Source: Chlamydoabsidia padenii
Lineage: Eukaryota > Mucoromycota > Mucoromycetes > Mucorales > Cunninghamellaceae
Length of the DNA: 64,000 nt
Reading direction: 5' to 3'
NCBI GenBank assembly: GCA_025330725.1
Contig: JAIWND010000002.1
Span: 1-64,000 of the forward strand
A program made the position numbers and the translations under genes. Of the stretch, positions 11,516 to 21,634 are shown piece after piece (positions within the stretch are counted from its first letter, which is position 1; each line of letters begins with the position of its first letter). The notes beneath the pieces are model-generated. The model was not told the origin of the DNA and ran no database searches. It saw nothing but the letters and a program-made list of their open reading frames with translations.

Positions 11516-14500
11516 CTACAAGTATCCATACTGACCAATCTTGACCACCGTGCCTTGATCCATTTCGTAAACTTGATCAGTCGATCCCAGTAAAAGGGAA
11601 TCATGAGATACCATCAAAATCGAGAGTCCTTTTCCAACAAGTTCTTGCAGAGTTTGATGTATGAGTCGTGTTCCTAGATCTATTTGTTTTTTGTTTATTT
11701 TCAAGTGTCAATCATGATTCCTTATGCAATGCACGGTACTTACCATCTAATGCGCCAGTGATGTCGTCCAATAGTAGCAATTTAGGTTCTCGGATAAGCG
11801 CCCGAGCTAGAGTAACACAATGGCAAATCAATACAGAAACCTTTTTTTTTTTTTAAGTTGATCCCATTTTGGTGTAACGAAAGAAATATACAAAAGATTC
11901 CCTTCTTTACCTTACCTAGAGCAAGAAGGCGTTGTTGTCCGCTTGAGAATGACGTACCATCTTCATCTAATATGGTATTGTATCCTTTTGGCAAAGAGAT
12001 GATATGATCATGAATGTTAGCGAGTTGACAGGCATGTTCCACTTGAGCACGACTCGTATTAGCTGACACTATTAAGAAAGACAAGTTAATGACATGTGTG
12101 TAATCCCCCCCCCTTTTTTTTTTTACTTACTCGATCCCAAAGCTACATTGTCATGTATACTGATAGGGAAAAACCGAGGATCTTGATCAACTAGTCCGAA
12201 ATGTTGTCGCCATCGAACCAAGCATCGGTCTTGTTCCGTTCTAGACAATAATGGTGATATTACAAGAGGTTGATCATTGACAAGGATCTGGCCACTTTGA
12301 TGACGGCCGTGCATATATAAGAGAGTTTGAAGTACCATACTTTTTCCGCTACCACTATCAAAACGAAACAGAATATCAGAACTGCTGACTATAATCCATT
12401 TTTTATTTTTTATTTTTTACCTTTTTCCCATCAGGCCAATCCATTTCCCATGAGGTATCCGTATAGAGACATTAGACAATATCGTGATACCATCCAACTG
12501 TAGAGTAACCCCATATAGTTCGGATGCACAGACAGACTTGCGTGTTTTAGGACGTGTCATACCATCCTTACCACCATCGTCGACAAGTTCCAATTTACTT
12601 GATTCACAAGTCGATCCCCCCTGCGCCAAAAGTGTTTCCAGTATGACAAATTGATTTTTTGCTTGAGACCAACTTGATACTACCAGGGAGAGTTAAAAAA
12701 GGATGGCTTGTTTAGTTAGATGTTATGATCAGATGTCAAAGTTATTTTCATAGTTTGTTTTTTTTTTCTTTTTCTTTTTTTTTTTTTTTTTTTTTACCTG
12801 TAGATAATACTTGAATAGGACAGGATCCCATAAATACCATTAGTATCCATACGACAACAATTGATTGTGAGTCAGATTCCATCCATCGAACCAATTGGGT
12901 GCCGTACCTTGATTCAAAAAAAAAAAAAAAGGTTAGTTTGATAAACAAGTATTTGTTGTAAACATTAAAACGTCTACTTACCAAAACAAAGTAGCTAAAC
13001 GATGATGCCAAGTTGGATGTAAAGTTTCAGCATCCCGATATCATTTACGCCTTTTTTTTTTTTTTTTTGTGTGTGTGTGTGTGTGTCTAAATATACCTTT
13101 TGTAAAATGGATGATACATTCCACTAATCCATAACTGACCGCAGTGTAAGGGATCCCTCGTTTTGCAATATTCCAAGATGATTCAAGTGATAGTTGTGCA
13201 TTCCTAATAAAGTAAGACTGCAATCCAAGCAGCCGAATGGTGGTTTTTGTATGTATAATCTAGAAAGGCAAAAAATTAAGATTTGATACAATGATAATGT
13301 AATGTACTAATCCTGTCATGGTCTTACTTCATCGATCAGCTTATCGGTTTCATCTTGAAATTCCTTGTAGGGCAGATGATAGTTGCACGCACCATACCTT
13401 TTGATTGCAGTTGCCAGGGCAAGGATAGACAGCACCACGGAAAGTGTCACCAAAGTTAGTTTCCAACATTCATATAAAGATACCACTATACCTGCAAAGA
13501 GCACGCATATCATTATCAAGTTCTGACTGATACATCCCACCAGTAGCCAATCAAGGATCAAAGGGTATTTATGGACCAATTGCGAGTGCCACCACAATAG
13601 ACTGTTGTCTTTCGACCGCCCTGGAGTTTTGGAAATATAGTCTCTGTCAAACCCTGTCGATATCAATTGTTGTAATACATCGTGTTGTAGTTGCGCGACA
13701 CCTCTTTTGCCACTTGTGCGTTGACACCATTGTGTAAACCAGGAGAGAAAGGCATTACCAACACATAGCCCAATCACAGGTACGAGGGCTTGTTGAAATG
13801 CATTTGAATCAGACATTTGAGAGTAGGTTGCTAATAGTCTAGATAGCGCAATAGAATAAAGTGGGACCAGGACGCCTTGTAAAAGACAAAGACCATAGAG
13901 AAGTAGGACATATTTGAATAGCCGTTTGTGTTTCCAGATGTAGCCAATCCACCAGAAGAAACGTCGCTGGTTGGCTTCTGTCGATTCAGTTGTTTGTTGT
14001 AGTAGCGGCATATCTTCAGGAGCGAGGTGGCGGGACTGACTGGGCAGGGAATCAAACCGAGGAATCGTTTTCATTTCAGTACACTTTTTCACCATTGCTT
14101 TTAATGTATGTCGAGACTTGTTGCTGTTGATTATAGGTAGTGGTTCAGCCAGTGGTATATGCGAGAGTGTTGTATGTTGGCGGTGGCAATAATCCCTATT
14201 CCCGCCTGGCTGATTCTGTTGGTCGTCTATTTCAACCAGTGTAGACATGACTTTAAAAGTAGTATCCTCCAATGCCTTTTCTGAGTATGTAGTGTCTAGC
14301 ATGGAAAGCATAGATTGTCGTTGACTTTTCCGTTTGTTGTCATGATCCATGTCAATAGTTATTCTTGCTGGAGGAGTATCATCGATGTATTGATCCAATA
14401 GTTGTGCCATGTCAATGACATTGTCGACAATATCCATAACATCATTGAGTCTACGCATAATAATAACAATAGTAATATTAATAATAGGATATTAGTGACC

Positions 14501-16337
14501 AGGATCGACATGGATTGATTTCATAGTTTTACCTGTGGCTAATAATCACCGTTGTTTTACCGTGACGTACCGAGCCGATGGCCTTAAATAATGACTTGTG
14601 TAGCGATTCGTCCACCGATGATGTAGGTTCATCTATACGACATATCGTATTAGTAAAATATTTCATCCCTCCATCCCACCCCCTTTAGCACAACTACTTG
14701 CCCATAAACAGAATATCAGGATCTTGAATAAACGCACGAGCAATGGCCAATCTAAAAGCGAAATAGAATAAAACAGTATTAGTGATCTTTTTTTTTTTTT
14801 TTTTTTTTTTGAGGATAGGGGGCGATCAACCTACTGTTTTCTTTGACTTGTAGATAACAGGGTCGAGTTTCGATGAAGTATAGTCGCATATTTCAAGGGC
14901 CACTGGTCGATTACATCGTGTAATCCCACCGTTTGACAAGCATGTATAACCTGGTTTAGTGTCACGTTCCAAAAATCAAGTCGTCCAAAGCTAATGTTAC
15001 GGAATACAGTGTCTTGGAAAAACCGGGGATCAAAATCAACCACACCAAGAGAAGCCGTACCATTCACGGTGATGTTGCCCTGAAGAGGATTGAGTTCACC
15101 CATCATTAGTTTCAAAAGTGTCGACTTGCCACACCCTACGGATCCATACACTAGCGTTATTTTGCCCCGTGGAATAACCACATTAAGATTTCGAAAGACG
15201 GGAGATTGTTGGCCATAACCAAATGTGACATATTGTAATTCAATATGATTGTATGACCGAGGTGAGATATTGTTCCCACAAGGAGTTGTATTGAGTTGTT
15301 GCTGTCGACGACGTTGATAGGCTTTATGGCATTGTTGATCCAATTGTTCGAGTCGAGTCGAGTTGAGTTCAAACCAAGCAAGAATAGGTTGTATGCGTTT
15401 CAGAGATACAAGAAGGTAGAGACAGTTGTAGAGAACCACAATGACATGTCTGACCGCCACCCCCGATTCCATAATGAGAAGAGCACCATACCAGAATCCA
15501 ACGACAAAAATACCGCACGTCAAGAGTTCCACCACACCTGATCGGATGGCTGGAAAGTGGCACCAACGATGATGAGATGTGACAAACGCATCTTGGGCCT
15601 CACGGAGTAAATTAAAGTAATTGTCGACAAGCGCTAATTGTCGTAGAGTGGTGGCATGTCTTAGGGCATTCATCGTCAAAGAGCTGTTATATAAAGAGTC
15701 CATCCATCTTTGCCGTTCATAAGAGCGGGCTACTTTTTCAAACCCAATAGTCACCATTACCAAAACTGGGATCATTGACAGAATGACAAGTGTGAGCTTG
15801 GCATTATATATCAAGCCAATGATTAAACAGGTCATACCAGAGGAGACTGTATAGATTAAAGAAGAGATGCATAGTATTCCCGCTGTACAAAATCCATCGA
15901 GGTTGCTACAAGATTAAAAGAAAAGGGTGTGAATGAAACGAAAAAAGATGCTTAAAAAAAGTAAAGAAAACTCACTTTATCAATTCAATGCGTGCGGGCG
16001 CGGTGTTTGAATTATTCAGCGGAGGAGTGGACAAGATATTCTCCAAAAATAGCAATTGTATCGATTGACTCCAACGTTCACATAAAAAGAGCCAACTGGC
16101 TCGACAACAAGCTGAAAATACCATTACGCCTGTACCGAGAAAAAGAAAAGAGAGAGCAAGTCGTTTAATGTCATCCTCCATGGGTTCATCTGTAGTCATG
16201 ATCAGTTCCAAAACTTTTGAGGACCAGGTGGCAGCCAATGGATTGGCGATGCCTGTCAGAACGGAACAAAGGAATCCGAAATAGAGTGTATATCCAATTT
16301 GACAGCGATAAAGGGCAGTGGTAAGGTGTCTGTACAT
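11516..16337 (-). CDS. Full-size ABC transporter, ABCB/MDR-like, with one degenerate ATP site
   Basis: Thirteen exons give about 1,290 residues in the order TMD1-NBD1-linker-TMD2-NBD2. NBD1 has Walker A GSVGCGKST, Walker B ILFMDEPTS and an H-loop SHR, but its signature reads LSTSQ instead of LSGGQ and its Q-loop glutamine looks replaced (VVDFDP). NBD2 has Walker A GKSGSGKS, a near-normal FSSGQ signature, Q-loop VDQDP and SHD, but Walker B ends LLLLDD, so Asp replaces the catalytic Glu. One composite ATP site therefore looks impaired, as in TAP or Pdr5-type transporters. Intron 3 (14701-14633) is GC-AG. Exon 7 (about 13040-12982; DAETLHP...LATLFW) has no AG acceptor in the right frame, suggesting a 1-nt frameshift, an assembly error or an unusual splice. 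It lies in the membrane and its substrate is unknown. Exons: 16337-15976, 15905-14835, 14751-14702, 14632-14533, 14450-13328, 13259-13097, ~13040-12982, 12907-12798, 12679-12421, 12354-12131, 12068-11916, 11806-11754, 11679-11516. Confidence 0.85.
14633..14701 (-). other. GC-AG intron in the ABC transporter gene
   Basis: The donor is ATGG|GCAAGT and the acceptor TATAG|AT. This split rebuilds the Walker B run ILFM-DEPTSSVDE exactly; no GT nearby does so. Confidence 0.8.
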
Positions 16338-16512
16338 TCAAAATCTCAATGTAATGCTTGTAATTTTTAGCTCACAAGGAAAAAAAGAAAGAAGAAGAGT
16401 AGGGAAAAAGTAGCATAAACAAGCAGGCAACAAAAAAAGATTGAGAAGCAAACTAATTATACTCTCTCATGCAGTCATTGACAATGAATTTACCCCTTCC
16501 TGGTGCGCACGT

Positions 16513-16523
16513 CGGGTTTTGAA
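16513..16523 (-). promoter_or_regulatory. TTCAAAACCCG upstream motif of the ABC gene
   Basis: On the minus strand this reads TTCAAAACCCG and lies about 176 bp before the ABC transporter ATG. It matches the motif seen at similar distances in many promoters of the window. Confidence 0.4.
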
Positions 16524-16676
16524 TTCAATGCAATGCGTAAGTTACTTTCATTGTCATTGTTCTTTGTTCCTCGGCCATTCAATAAAACGTGATGGCTGGT
16601 TTATTACATGAAACATTTGCAGGATAGTGGGTTTTTATTGTAAAACTAAAAAACCATAACCATATACATAAACAAA

Positions 16677-16834
16677 CTAGTTGAGACCAAGATCCTTTTC
16701 AATCAAAGAGGAGACAATGGGGTGGTAAAAGTGTCTGTGGCTCAGATACTTGTCGATCGCCAGCTGTTTACCATTCTCGGCTTGGTAATCTGTTCCATTT
16801 AGGTCAATTTTCATTGTCCCTACTACCAAGGATT
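16677..16834 (-). pseudogene. Orphan terminal exon of an unknown gene
   Basis: A polypyrimidine/AG acceptor (TTAATTAG) is followed by an open segment of about 52 codons ending in TAG. It reads like a conserved protein end: LVVGTMKIDLNG, then DKYLSHRHFYHP, then SLIEKDLGLN. I do not recognise the family. The upstream exons should lie to the right on this strand. Instead, a Harbinger transposon begins 26 bp upstream of the acceptor, and past it only the aldo-keto reductase promoter follows. The gene therefore seems to have lost its 5' part, perhaps through rearrangement at the transposon. It may also be expressed as a short protein from the internal ATG. Confidence 0.4.
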
Positions 16835-16860
16835 CTAATTAACATCAAAAGCATGTTAAT

Positions 16861-16923
16861 GGTCGCTCTCCAGACACTTTTCCGTCTGACCTTTAGGTCG
16901 TCCGACCTTTAGCGGGAAATGAA
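16861..16923 (+). repeat. Left terminal inverted repeat of the Harbinger element
   Basis: 63 bp, an exact reverse complement of 19939-20001. It contains the repeated CTTTAGGTCG / CCGACCTTTAG core. Confidence 0.95.
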
Positions 16924-17078
16924 TTTCAACTGAAAAAACACCGTATAAGTGATGAAGCATTTTCCCACAAAAATCGTCGGTTTGTATCACTGAAATGAAG
17001 GTCCGTACAACCAGAAAAAAGGTCTGTATAACTGAAATGCAGGTTTTTACATCATTTTAAACTGCTCTGGCTCATTTC

Positions 17079-17090
17079 TTTCAAATCCCG
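17079..17090 (+). promoter_or_regulatory. TTTCAAATCCCG motif inside the transposon
   Basis: It lies about 150 bp before the transposase ATG, the same placement as in host gene promoters of this window. The transposon may use a host-type promoter box. Confidence 0.4.
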
Positions 17091-17238
17091 ATTTTTCGCA
17101 ATCCTTTTTTTTCACTTTGGATTTTTTTTCGCTTCCCTTCTACTATTTTTTATTATCCACATCCTTTTTTCATAATTATCTACTTCTCAACTTAATACCA
17201 GCACCAACAACGATGTTATCACCGATGAAGACATTATC

Positions 17239-18449
17239 ATGGAGGAAATTCAACATATGGAGATCGTTAACTCTGCCATCTTGTTGATGATCGGACACCA
17301 TCGCCGAATGACAACCTATTTTATGGAACAACAACGTCGTCATTTGTTTTTTAACGTCACCTTTGCGACTGGTTGGGTTTTGGCAATGGAGTGTTTCCCC
17401 GGTCTATTTCGTGCAGATCCTTCTTCTGTCATTGGTAGCAGTAATTACTGGTCTTTTGTCCGCTCTAATCTCAACGACAACGACTACAGTGCCAACAGTT
17501 ACAAGGCACATTACCGGGTGAACAGGACTACTTTCAATTGGTTGGTGAAAACTTTATCTCCACACCCAATTTACAACACCAATAGTCTACAAATGCCAGC
17601 ATACAAGCAAATTGCGTGTGTCCTTTGGCGGTTTGCGAACACCCATTTTGGCTACAGAATGGCGTCGGTTCACTTAGGGATTGGACAAGGGTCCTACCAT
17701 AGGCTCACTCGGCGGTTTGTACGTGCTCTCTTGGACACTCATATGAACCAGATTCGGTGGCCACAAGGTGAAGAAATTGGTCCGGTGGCGGATGACTTTG
17801 CGGTTGAAGGCAGGCTTCCTCGGGGTGTTATTGGTGCGGTGGATGGAAAGCTTGTGGTCATTCACTGTCCACATCTGGTCAACCTTGAAAACTACCGGGA
17901 TCGAAAATCCCATCTCTCCATGAACCTTTTGGCCGTCTGCGATACAAACATGCGGTTCACCTATGTGAACGCTGGAAATCCAGGTAATCAATACTTTACA
18001 AGTATTATCAGTACTAACCATTTTTCTGATCAGGTCGAATGCATGATGCTGGTATATTCACTGCAAGTGAACTGGCACAGCGTTTCATCAACAATAGCAA
18101 CACAGTTACTCCTGATGGAACCTACATCATTGGCGGTAAGTATAAAAAGGTTTATTGCAGTGCTCACTTACGTGTTGACATATTTTTTCTTTCGTCTATA
18201 GATTCAGCATACCCTCTCTGGCCCAACGTGATCACGCCTTACTTCAGACGGACGGCGGACGATTCCAAAAAGAATTTCAACAAGATTCACTCCTCGACAC
18301 GAATGGTGATTGAACGAGCATTTGGCCAGCTCACAGTCAGATGGCGCTTTATCAAGCAGTATCTGTATTTGACGACGGAGGATCGCATGATTCGGGTGAT
18401 TTATGCATCATGTATTCTTCACAACATATGTTTGAGCTCGGTGACTTGA
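17239..18449 (+). CDS. Harbinger transposase (DDE_Tnp_4 type)
   Basis: Catalyses cut-and-paste transposition of the surrounding element. Three exons (17239-17983, 18034-18135, 18202-18449) encode about 360 residues. The acidic triad is visible: Asp in GAVDGK, Asp in GNPGRMHDAG (rebuilt across intron 1) and Glu in VIERAFGQL. The end of the catalytic domain, CILHNICL, is normal for the family. The predicted acidic tail (DEESDDDDDGD, then a basic RANRRRLRLLGEQRRDEIRAML, ending at 18712) lies in the -1 frame, after a stop at 18447. Either a 1-nt deletion has cut the tail or a frame change occurs near 18430. The catalytic core is intact, so activity may remain. The ATG at 17239 is my choice; the frame is open further upstream and the protein could start earlier. 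Confidence 0.85.
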
Positions 18450-18782
18450 TGCCAGTAGAAACGACGGTTGAACACGCTGAATTGGATACCATCGACAATG
18501 TAGATGCGCCTCAGCCTATGTCTGACCTCATCACCAACAACACCAACAACAACAACGGCGAAGAAGATGAAGAAAGCGATGATGACGATGATGGTGATGT
18601 TGAACAGGCAGCACCAACATTGCGGCAAGTACGGGCTAATAGACGACGATTGCGATTGTTAGGTGAACAGCGGCGGGACGAAATTAGGGCGATGTTGGAC
18701 TCTCGTCAATAAAAATGATTTATGGTTTTTAATTTGGTTTTATGGTAAGATAAAAAATAAAAATAAAAATAAAAAAAAGGCA

Positions 18783-19586
18783 CTAATCAGAATCTACTTC
18801 GTCGGTAGGTGTGGATGGCTGCGGGGCTGGTGTTGGTGATGAAGGACTAGGATTGGATGGGTTTGGTGGGAATCTTGATGCCAAAACTTTTGCGTAAAAG
18901 TTCTGGTGGTTTTCCACCTGTTGTCGCAAAACACTAACCAATTCTATGTAGTATCGGTCGTTGTGCTCCAAAAACTCGTTTTGAAGCTCCCGCATTCCTT
19001 GGATCGCCATGTCGGATTGATTCCGCAACAAGTTGACGAGATCGTCCCTGGTGGTCCTTCTTCTTCTCCGGCTTTCTCGATCTTGGTGGTCGGCTTGACG
19101 CGATCTACATTTACCTGCCACAGGTGCTGCTGATGATGATGGTGGTGGTGGTGGTGGTGGTGGGGCCTGCTCGTTTGATGAAAGCGGTAGTGATGTTGCC
19201 GATGCCGATGATGTTGATGATGGTGGTGGTGGTGTCCTGAACGAAGTTTCCCCGCGCATACTGTCAATTTCCAGCAGTGGATCAGTGTTGAAGGCTTCGC
19301 TAATAAACCTATGCATTGCTTCGTAATGCATCCAGGTTGATGGACCACCTCCCGACCCTGTTGCATTTGCCTGACGTTTCTGCTGGTGATATTCCGATGT
19401 CAAACTCTGTAGCTTCTTCGTCAAGGCCGAGTCATTCCTATTGTCACCAGTCCTACTACGATACTCACCGTGTATTGTTTTTTTGATTGTTTTTTTTTGT
19501 AGGTTAGAACTTTGGTGGTATTCTTGCATACGTCCTGTCCAGCACTCGATCAAGATGATCTCCTGCTCGCTGGTATAATGGCGCAT
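18783..19586 (-). CDS. Myb/trihelix-like DNA-binding protein of the Harbinger element
   Basis: The second gene of the transposon, convergent with the transposase. It normally binds the element ends and helps bring the transposase into the nucleus. The first in-frame ATG gives about 267 residues. The N-terminal domain (YTSEQEIILIECW ... LTKKLQSLTSEYHQQK ... WMHYEAMHRF) has the tryptophan spacing of Myb/SANT-trihelix domains. A poly-Pro and Ser linker and a basic KCRSRQADHQDRESRRRRR segment follow. After that comes a helical segment (LVNLLRNQSDMAIQGMRELQNEF) like the coiled-coil tails of such proteins, and a Pro-rich end. The frame stays open to 19682 through Ala/Thr repeats without an ATG, so an upstream start exon is possible. 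Confidence 0.75.
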   Translation of the reverse strand: MRHYTSEQEIILIECWTGRMQEYHQSSNLQKKTIKKTIHGEYRSRTGDNRNDSALTKKLQSLTSEYHQQKRQANATGSGGGPSTWMHYEAMHRFISEAFNTDPLLEIDSMRGETSFRTPPPPSSTSSASATSLPLSSNEQAPPPPPPPPSSSAAPVAGKCRSRQADHQDRESRRRRRTTRDDLVNLLRNQSDMAIQGMRELQNEFLEHNDRYYIELVSVLRQQVENHQNFYAKVLASRFPPNPSNPSPSSPTPAPQPSTPTDEVDSD

Positions 19587-19703
19587 TTGTACTGCTGCTG
19601 CAGTTGTTGTTGCTGCAGTTGTTGGTGCTACTGTTGTTGCTGTTGCTGTTGCTGTCGCTGCTGCCGAAGATGGATCAGTCAAAAAAAAATAGGGTCAGTC
19701 GTT

Positions 19704-19737
<34 letters not shown>

Positions 19738-19738
19738 A
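19704..19738 (+). repeat. (GTA)n trinucleotide microsatellite
   Basis: About eleven GTA/TAG units inside the transposon, upstream of the Myb-like gene. Confidence 0.8.
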
Positions 19739-19938
19739 GGAAGAAGATTGTCTTTTTTAATAAAATACGTCTTTTAATTTTTTATTATCATTGGTGATTA
19801 TAGCAAATTTATTGTGCAACTATCAAAGTTTAGGCTAGACGAAAGGTCGAACGGCCTTTGTTGGGTCGACGAAAGCCTTCTCTTAAAAAATAAAGGTCGT
19901 TCGACCTTCCCAAGATCCAATGCATTTCATTGGCCAAC

Positions 19939-20001
19939 TTCATTTCCCGCTAAAGGTCGGACGACCTAAAGGTCAGACGGAAAAGTGTCTGGAGAGCGAC
20001 C
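19939..20001 (-). repeat. Right terminal inverted repeat of the Harbinger element
   Basis: An exact 63-bp inverted copy of 16861-16923. It is followed by CGA and a second copy of the last 12 bases (20005-20016). Confidence 0.95.
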
Positions 20002-20076
20002 CGATGGAGAGCGACCTAAATAGAGTAAAAACGTTCTCACACCCCAATAAATTTTCCTTTCTTCCTTCCAGTTATC

Positions 20077-21288
20077 ATGGTAATTCCAGCTCTATGTAAT
20101 TTGTGCTTTTGATACTAATGTTTTAATTCTAATGTATTTAGAACGTCTCTCAAACGGAATTCAAACCTTCAGAATTGTCCTTTGGTGCTGGTGCTTTATC
20201 TGGTGCCTATGATACTATTGCTGACCATTGGCCCCTTGAAGCTTGTAGAGAAGCTTTATCTTCTGGTAAGTAGAAAGAAAAAAGAAAAAGAAAAGTAACA
20301 AATAACTCACTTGTCTTTTAATTGCATTCTAATTAGGTATCAATACATTTGACACGTCACCTTATTATGGTCAAAGTGAGTACATTCTTGGTGAAGCATT
20401 GGAACAACTCAAGGATGAATTTCCCCGGTCAACCTATTATCTCGAAACAAAAATTGGTAGATATGGATATACAACAAAGGAATGTGATTACTCGACCCAA
20501 CGTACCCTGGATAGTGTGGCCGAAAGCCTGCGACGATTGAAAACGGATTACATTGATGTGGTATTATGTCACGACGTTGAATTCGTGGACTTTGACCAAG
20601 TGGTAGGTGACAATGGTGCACTAAAAGCTCTCTTCCAACTCAAGGCCGAAGGGAAAATCAATTATGTCGGATGCTCAGGTAAGCTGGAAAAAAAAAAAAG
20701 TGGACATAGAAACACAACCATACTCACCGTCACCCCCTTGTCTTAGGTTATCCTTTACCTGTGCTATTAAAAATTGCTCAATATCAACATGAAAAAGGTC
20801 AACCATTGGACGTTGTTTTATCTTACTCTCATTACAACCTTCAAAACACATCACTCTCCGATTATGCTCCATTACTGCGTCAAGCTGGTGTTCGGTATAT
20901 TCTCAATGCCTCTCCTCTCAATATGGCACTCTTCCGCGATGCTGGTCCTCCTGATTGGCATCCTGCTCATAAAAAACTTCGACAGGCAGCTCACCAATGT
21001 GCTCAACTGGCAAAAGACAATGGTTACAACATATCCACCTTGGCATCCATGTTTGCGTTTAGTGGACGATCCACATTCCAGCTGAATAGTACGGTGATTG
21101 GGTTGGAACGAAAGGAAGAAGTTCAACAAGCTATCAGTGCATGGAAAACAGTCAAGGCCAGGGAACATGGATCTGAACAGGTATCTTCTGATGAAATTAA
21201 AATCTTGGATCAAATCCATGCTATTTTGAAACCATACAAGAACTACTCTTGGCAAAGTCCTTCTCAAAAGGAACTTGGTTTGGCGTAA
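20077..21288 (+). CDS. Aldo-keto reductase, D-arabinose/L-galactose dehydrogenase-like
   Basis: NAD(P)-dependent sugar dehydrogenase of the Ara2/L-galactose dehydrogenase branch, likely in the erythroascorbate pathway in the cytosol. Four exons (20077-20079, 20142-20265, 20337-20678, 20747-21288) encode 336 residues; the first coding exon is only the ATG. Motifs are FGAGALSG near the start, FDTSPYYGQSE with the catalytic Asp and Tyr, KIGRYG with the catalytic Lys, YIDVVLCHDVEF with the catalytic His, and a C-terminal cofactor segment SMFAFSGRSTFQLNSTVIG. The Harbinger element ends about 60 bp upstream, so the original promoter may be displaced. The coding region itself shows no lesion. The substrate assignment rests on family resemblance. 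Confidence 0.88.
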
Positions 21289-21634
21289 TCTCAAGAAACT
21301 CCCTTCCCCTTTAGTTTAGTAGTAGTATATACCGTCTACTTTTTATTTAGTTTAGTTTAGTTTGATTTTATCACTTTATCTCTTGACTCAATAAACTTGT
21401 TATCTTTGTATGGAAAACATTAAAATACCATGCAAATGATCCCAGATCAACAATAAAATGGACAAACCCAAATAGACAATATGTTTTTTTTTATTTGATA
21501 ATAAGAGACTAAAAAATATAACTAAGTGGTAGTGGATACTAATAAGTAATGATACATAGGATGAATAATAATAATAGATAGGAGTGTTAATGAAGAAGAA
21601 GAAGAATACAGCAAATGATCAAACATAACTATAA

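Larger units (their letters stand above)
16860..20016. mobile_element. PIF/Harbinger-type DNA transposon
   Basis: A 3.2-kb element bounded by perfect 63-bp inverted repeats that begin GGTCGCTCTCCAGACAC. It carries two convergent genes, a DDE transposase on plus and a Myb/trihelix-like DNA-binding protein on minus, which is the standard two-gene Harbinger layout. The flanks offer a possible 3-bp TAA target duplication (16857-16859 and 20017-20019). To fit this, the right end carries an extra 15 bp (CGA plus a repeat of the terminal TGGAGAGCGACC). Subterminal AAGGTCG/CGACCTT palindromes (about 19838-19910) resemble the TIR core and may be protein binding sites. The element lies about 60 bp upstream of the aldo-keto reductase start and next to an orphan exon. 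Near-intact genes and identical TIRs point to a recent insertion. Confidence 0.9.

Noticed and set aside
13831..14055. Open frame of 74 codons on minus inside the ABC gene
   Set aside because: A shadow of exon 5, which carries clear transmembrane and linker sequence in another frame.
19512..19760. Cys-rich plus-strand frame
   Set aside because: It arises from the antisense of Ala/Gln codon repeats and the GTA microsatellite opposite the Myb-like gene.
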